Shown in pieces: positions 58,861 through 64,000 of a stretch of 64,000 nt of DNA (position 1 is its first letter; each line of letters starts with the position of its first letter). A program made the position numbers and the translations under genes. The notes under the pieces were generated by a model. It was given only the letters and a program-made list of their open reading frames with translations, had not been told where the DNA came from and searched no databases. The DNA lies in assembly GCF_031143425.1 (NCBI RefSeq), contig NC_090445.1, forward strand, positions 818,374,817-818,438,816. The letters are read 5' to 3'. The stretch comes from Pleurodeles waltl. Lineage: Eukaryota > Chordata > Amphibia > Caudata > Salamandridae.

Positions 58861-61206
58861 TTTTCCTACATGTTTTCCATTGGCTTTTTGGCACATAGGG
58901 AAGAGGATAAGGACAAGCAATCTACAGATTTTCAACAAAACAATCTTAATCTTTCCTCTGGCCCCGCAGGAGACGAAGGTGTCACCAAGGAAGAATATAA
59001 TCCAGTTCCTTCCATGCCTTCCTCTCTCCAGCACTCCTTTCACTTCTGCAAAATCATATTCTCATACCAGCCTGCATCTTTGACACATGTCCCCTTACCG
59101 TACCCTAATTTACTTTACCTGTTGCATGTTTGTCCCGTTTATTCAGTGCTTCCTTCCATGCAGGTTGAGGTGGTTTCTTTCGCTCATTCACGCACTTCTG
59201 CAAATTGTGCAAAAGTATTTCACCCCAAACAAGTCAATTTCAGTAAACTGCAATTTAGATTCCCTTTTAGTAAGATCATGCCATTCTTTCACCCATAAAC
59301 AAGTATGCATACTAACCTTTATCAATATCACTTGCACTGGTGTTCCTTTGGAGTGGGTTCCTGTGGCTCTTCTAATCTGCCTGTTAGGCTTGCCAATTAA
59401 GTCAGATCAGGGAACCTGCCACTCATACACCTGGAAGGGAACCACCCCTAAAGCATCCTTGGACTCTTACCTGGAGGGCTGGAGGGAAAACAATCCCTAA
59501 GGCACTTCCGCATCCACATCCCCTTAAGGTGAAACCTGGCACAGCTTATCTACATTCTTTGTTTAAGACATTACCTGGGTGAGGGTAAGATTCTCCATCA
59601 CATCTGCCTGTCACCCCTAATCTACTTTCCCATCTGAAGAGCCTCCCCCATTAGCGGTTTCACTCCTACACCTAGAGGGGACTACCCCTCCTATGAGGGA
59701 AACACTCACATTTTTCCTTCCCCAGAATACCCTTCAGCATTGGTTCCACAGTGATGGGGAAAGGAATGAAAATCTGGTCATGCCTTTTACCTTTCACAGG
59801 TAATCTGACTGAATTATTTCTACCTATTCCTCAATTAACCTTTAACTCCCCAGCTCCTGTCCTACACCTTTCGTTGTTCTCAAAGATTTACTCAGGTTTT
59901 GTGTGTGCCACTTACCAATGCAGCCCAATTGGGCCCACAAGCCGGAGTTGGAATACTAGGGGAATATTCCTCTGTTTATTGCGCGCCTCTCATGTCTGCT
60001 TGGCCCACTGCAACTTGACTGACGCAGATTCTCCAATTCACCGATAAGTGTCAACAGGGTGCCTCCACCAAACTATCAACAACAAATTCTTAAACAAAAT
60101 TCAATATCAGGATTTATTCTTTGACAGCAAAGTTTACTCAGCTGAATGACACACATAAGAGCCTGACTCATGAACTCTACGCACAGATAGATGTACTCTA
60201 TGCAAGCAATGTAGAATTACCCAACAGTTCAGTTCTGAAACAATGAAGACGTGTATATTAATTAAATATGTATCATCTCCCTCCAGTAAGAGATAATATT
60301 ATCAAAATGGGGTATTCTTCCCACTGCAGGTGCAATCTTGAGAAACATTACGTAGGGAACATTGTATCCTACCCCCTTGCCTTCAAATGCTGTCCATAGC
60401 TGTGCTGTGCAAAATAACATTTTAATTGTCAGCTGCTGAAGACTAAGCGTGTGCTACTGCTACAGCATTGTGCACACTTACGTAATACAAGATTGAGTTT
60501 GTTTTGCTTCATCCTTTTTTGTCTCCGGACTCACATTGGTGTGGATGAAAATATTTATAAAGTCATGTGAGACAAATAGTGTGTTTCATCCATGTGTTAC
60601 CTCTTCTCCATTACAGTGTTTATGCAACCAGATTGTGTAACAATAGTTCAACCCAGGACGTCCAACGGACACATTAGTAAAGGATCTTTGAAATCTACCA
60701 GGAATAGGAGAGGCGCAACCTGAGTATATTCAGAGTAAGCGCCATTAGAAGAGCCTATGATGCCAACCTGGAAGCAGTGGCAATGTAGCCCAGGATGTTC
60801 TACAGACACCTTATTAATGGATTCATGCTGTCTGCCAAGAACCAGATTAACATGGCATTAATATGTAAAGCCTGTGGAAACAATGTAGTTAGACTATAGA
60901 AAAAAAGAAGAGGGAATGGCTTATGGAGAGGAAATTTAAACGATGGATATGAAGAACTACAAGAGCAAGGATTCTGGCCCAGGGCACTTCCAGTCACTAA
61001 CAGAACCAAACAGACAAAACTCCAGCATGTAATAGCATTGTATCCTTTCTTATGTTTTGAATATGGGGATATTATGTAAGTATTTCATCTGCGCATATTC
61101 CTAAATCTGTTTTTTGGGCTAGATGCCAGCTTCTTGGATACTGCTCAGAGCAGGGAACTGACATAGTTGATGTGATATTTTCAGATAAGGTATTATTGTA
61201 TTACAG
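58861..61206. other. CFAP43 intron end; possible retrovirus 5' leader
   Basis: No gene supported. The 142-codon frame at 58870-59298 (+) overlaps the presumed retroviral leader and has no domain. The acceptor TATTGTATTACAG ends at 61206. Confidence 0.4.
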
Positions 61207-61359
61207 AGATGGGTGGTGAAATCCTTGATCTTTCCACGCTGTGGAACCAGGAGACATCACACATCCAGGCAATGGCGCTTGTTTGTCCAGCGGAATCCAA
61301 GTTGAATGGTGGAGGCACAAAACTTCAGTTATTTTATATGACACCGCAGATCCTATCTG
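61207..61359 (+). CDS. cfap43: CFAP43 exon (WD40 region, about 51 codons)
   Basis: A 153-base exon entered and left in phase 1. After the shared Glu it encodes MGGEILDLSTLWNQ through LQLFYMTPQILS. It corresponds to the human stretch GYTE-G-(D/E)IL-(Q/L)-STV and LEMFSLP from memory. Donor CTG|GTAAAT. It is the last CFAP43 exon visible; the next one lies beyond 64000 or was not recognised. Confidence 0.92.
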
Positions 61360-61968
61360 GTAAATATCTTTCAATTTGAACCCCAATTTATTTTAAAGTC
61401 AGATAATGATTCATTTTAGCATACTTTTCCCAGTGTACGGTATAATTTGTGAAATGTGTTTTAATTTTGATTGCCCTATGCAAATGGTAAAGTGGTCATA
61501 TTGAGAAGCAATCATTCTGACGGGAGCAGAGGGCTGACTGCCTTCAACAGAGGCCAACACATTGATGAAAGTACTGCAATGCTAGCAACAATTTTAGACT
61601 CTTGATAGCTCTAGTTACTGATGTTGCTCACAAATTGTATCTGCGTTTGTCTAGCCCCAATAACACTGCGAACTTTACAAATTAAGTACAGATTCTGCAC
61701 TATCTGTCTCTAAATGTAGTTATCATGTGATAGACATGCACTTTGTGGGATAGTGAAAATGAATCAACTAAATCCAGTAAGCCCTCCTGACAGAAGTGGC
61801 TGCGCACCGAGCACACACAGAGCTGTGGGTGTATGTGAGAATGGTGTGGCTTGTCAGCGGTGAGGCAGAGTGGCTTCTGTGTCTGCGATCTAGCCAGAAT
61901 GCAACATCTTTGCTGGTATTCTGTTTCCAACCCACTACAGGTCTCAGCTCTAGTCCCTAAGTCCAACA
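61360..61968. other. CFAP43 intron
   Basis: No gene. The 177-codon minus-strand frame (62233-61700) runs through the hAT terminus and is a chance frame. Confidence 0.5.
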
Positions 61969-61976
61969 AGTTAGGG

Positions 61977-62533
61977 CAGTGGTTCCCAACCTTTTGACTT
62001 GTGTGGACCCCCACTTTATCATTACTGGAGCCCGAGGACCCCCACTGAATCAGTATTGGAATCTGGGGACCCCCTGTCACCCACTGAGTCATTACTGGAA
62101 GCCAGGGACCCTGGCCTAAACGTTGTCGATGACTTGAAACCCAAAATACTACACAAACAATACAGACACAAGAATTCATCAAATACATACAAATTTTGAT
62201 TAATTTGCAAACAAATGTGAATAAGAAATACAAACTATATATTTTAATAGGAAGGTTGGATCTTTTTTTAATTCAATTGAAGCCACCCATCATCTATACT
62301 GTATTCTGTTTGTTGCACCTGCACAGCTCCCACAAATCAATCCGAGGAGACTAATTTAATTTTTAGCCTCCAATTTCAAATTCCTTGACATTGACAGTAT
62401 GTTCAATTCTACATTTAACCATTTTATTTATATACACTTTATTAATCTGTTAATATTCTTTAAGTAGTTGTTGACTCACTGAGGAAGCTTCACGGTTCCT
62501 AGGGGTCCCCTGACCACAAGTTGGGAACCACAG
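61977..62533. mobile_element. Non-autonomous hAT element (557 bp)
   Basis: Ends are CAGTGGTTCCCAAC and GTTGGGAACCACAG, terminal inverted repeats with one mismatch. The 8-bp flanks AGTTAGGG (61969-61976) and AGTTAGGA (62534-62541) differ at one base, a slightly decayed hAT target duplication. The first 150 bases repeat a GACCCCC/CACTGA(A/G)TCA phrase three times, about every 35-40 bases. No transposase. Confidence 0.9.
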
Positions 62534-62541
62534 AGTTAGGA

Positions 62542-64000
62542 GGTACTGGCTCTATTTGCACATTTGCCCCCAGCACGAGTGGTATTACAGAATATCAAAT
62601 ATGATGCATCATTTTTGCTCCATTTATCTTTACCTGATACTCCAAGCTCCTCCGCTTAATAAATGGTTCACCCTCTGTTTCAGTGCCAAACTGGTGTCTT
62701 ATTATGCTAAATGTGGGCTGATTCTTTTTGCTAATCTTGCCCTCTGTACCTCAAGCCTTGATTTTCAAGGAGAATGCCATACTTACGTCATTACTTCATC
62801 CTTTTACTGTTTTTCTCCACTCTGTCACCAATTATACCACTTGCTAACATCAAAGGTGTGGGTAAGGAACTAAGGACCCCATGAATGTTCATGGGGTAGG
62901 TTGAATTGAGACTACAATTCATTTTTTGCAAAGCGGCCTATAAGTACATAGGTCGCTTCACAAACTACCATACTGGTCACAAAAATACTAGTCACAAATT
63001 GTGAGCATTATTTTGGGACCAATGTTTATTACATCTGGTCTATTGAGTCTTGGAGTCTTTCCTTTCACTTAGAGAATGGCACTAATCTACCAGGGCCCAG
63101 AAATTTGGACAGTTACCTCAATTACCACAGATGTTTCAAAGAGCATCAGATTTGAGTTTAAAGCATAGTGCACTGTATGGGTTTGGAGGCGATCAGCCGC
63201 CGGCCAGAGTACCAAAAGCATCCATCCCTGTAAAGGCCTGCTTGGTCTCTCTAATTGATCAATGAGAGGGGTCAGAGAAGGTGTAGGAGGTGGCTGGATA
63301 TTGAAGTAGAGATGTAAGAGGTAGAGGCAAGGATATCTGAAGAACCATTATCTGACTCTCTCTACCTTGCCAGGGAAGAGGTGGAGCCCACATACAAGGC
63401 CCAACTAATAAGCTACCTGGGTCAATGGAAGGAGTTTGAAAAGCATCCCACCTTTCTGAGGAATACATCACATAGGGTTTGGTCAATAAATTAATTGTTA
63501 ATACTTATCCTGTGTTGCAAAAGGAGAAAATGGTGGAAACACTGAGCAAACCCCCTAATTCAATGGTCATACTGACCCTGATGGCAAATGTAGATTCCCT
63601 GGCTGTCATCCTGGACACCCTTTTGTTTTCTGCTCATCAAAGATCACCTTCGTATGGGAAGCTAGTTAAGCTAATTGAACACAGAAAAATGAGGTGCTTG
63701 CAGTTCTCCGGGGTACTGCTAGTGCAGAAAGAGTCAAGAAACTGTACTTCCAGCCTGAGTCTCAAGTTTAACCGATATAGAGTCAGGGGAGAAGTAGCCA
63801 GTTGCACAACACATTCAATTTTAACTTGGTCTCAATTGCAGAGAAATTAAAAATGACCAATGCATATTAAAGACCTGCTGTCAACCCCTCAGAATGGACA
63901 ACTGATTTGTAATCCCCTACCTCTAGGCTTCTTTATGTTGAGGTTAAAGTCACCAAAGACCACCAGAGTTTGTAGAAAGGCAGAGTCAAGAGTTAAGATA
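62542..64000. other. CFAP43 intron to the window end, no gene
   Basis: No domain in any frame, including the 123-codon frame at 63479-63850 (+) and the 105-codon frame at 62556-62873 (+). A perfect 11-bp inverted repeat ACCCCATGAAT/ATTCATGGGGT lies near 62876-62899. Confidence 0.4.

Larger units (their letters stand above)
7117..61359 (+). other. cfap43: CFAP43 gene, internal part (six exons, five introns)
   Basis: Six exons with consensus-type splice sites join without a break in phase into about 245 residues of WD40 beta-propeller sequence. The joined protein follows the human CFAP43 order as I remember it: a TDKGS(L/V)Y turn, the segment ending in LNT, ACCPSS, AAVG, a VYF strand, VQH, YD-G-LL-G, ILDA/VLDA-type strand, SFQV(I/L)GYTE. 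CFAP43 is an axonemal protein of motile cilia and sperm flagella. Intron lengths are 6230, 2475, 30863, 2297 and 11642 bases and they are filled with transposons. Upstream exons (N-terminal WD repeats) and downstream exons (rest of the propeller and coiled coils) are outside the window; I found none in 1-7116 or 61360-64000. Confidence 0.9.

Noticed and set aside
61700..62233. 177-codon minus-strand frame
   Set aside because: Crosses the boundary of the hAT element at 61977, so it cannot be an old gene; no domain.
63479..63850. 123-codon frame near the window end
   Set aside because: No domain and no splice context; composition like random frame. Also not a CFAP43 exon.

Overview
The window looks like intronic DNA from a vertebrate with a giant, transposon-packed genome, most likely a salamander (newt-like). 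Six short coding exons with good splice sites, totalling about 0.74 kb, are spread over 54 kb. Nearly everything else that can be recognised is mobile-element sequence: DIRS, Penelope, several LINEs, hAT, an LTR element and a degraded endogenous retrovirus. The species assignment is inference from this repertoire.

Host gene: the exons at 7117-7248, 13479-13595, 16071-16151, 47015-47163, 49461-49564 and 61207-61359 (+ strand) join in phase. They encode about 245 consecutive residues of the WD40 region of CFAP43 (WDR96), an axonemal protein needed for the motility of sperm flagella and cilia. Both ends of the gene lie outside the window. The introns measure about 6.2, 2.5, 30.9, 2.3 and 11.6 kb.

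Layout. 1-1733: 3' part of a broken LINE carrying a foldback duplication. 2.2-6.3 kb (- strand): a Penelope-like element with an open 755-codon RT plus GIY-YIG frame, a 229-bp tandem repeat and a hammerhead-ribozyme-like motif downstream. 8.3-12.5 kb: an LTR-like element split by a second LINE of the same family as the first. 16.3-17.5 kb: a very old LINE. 23.66-29.27 kb: a full-length LINE with promoter-like monomers, 12-bp target duplications and an EN-RT frame that is in frame with ORF1 across one UGA codon. 32.1-33.0 kb: a second hammerhead-like motif followed by a tandem repeat. 33.2-34.0 kb: a CACTCTA-rich minisatellite. 34.28-41.85 kb: a hAT element with perfect 8-bp duplications into which a 6-kb DIRS element has inserted. 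44.3 and 51.1 kb: two palindromic MITEs of one family. 45.8-46.6 kb: a minisatellite. 55.4-58.9 kb (- strand): a decayed retrovirus. 61.98-62.53 kb: a short hAT.

The CFAP43 exons are the only host function visible. The full-length LINE and the DIRS lie in the sense orientation inside the largest intron; the Penelope element lies 5' of the first visible exon, antisense. The most interesting items are the LINE with its in-frame UGA junction and tandem promoter units, and the two hammerhead-like motifs that each sit near a ~210-230-bp tandem repeat.
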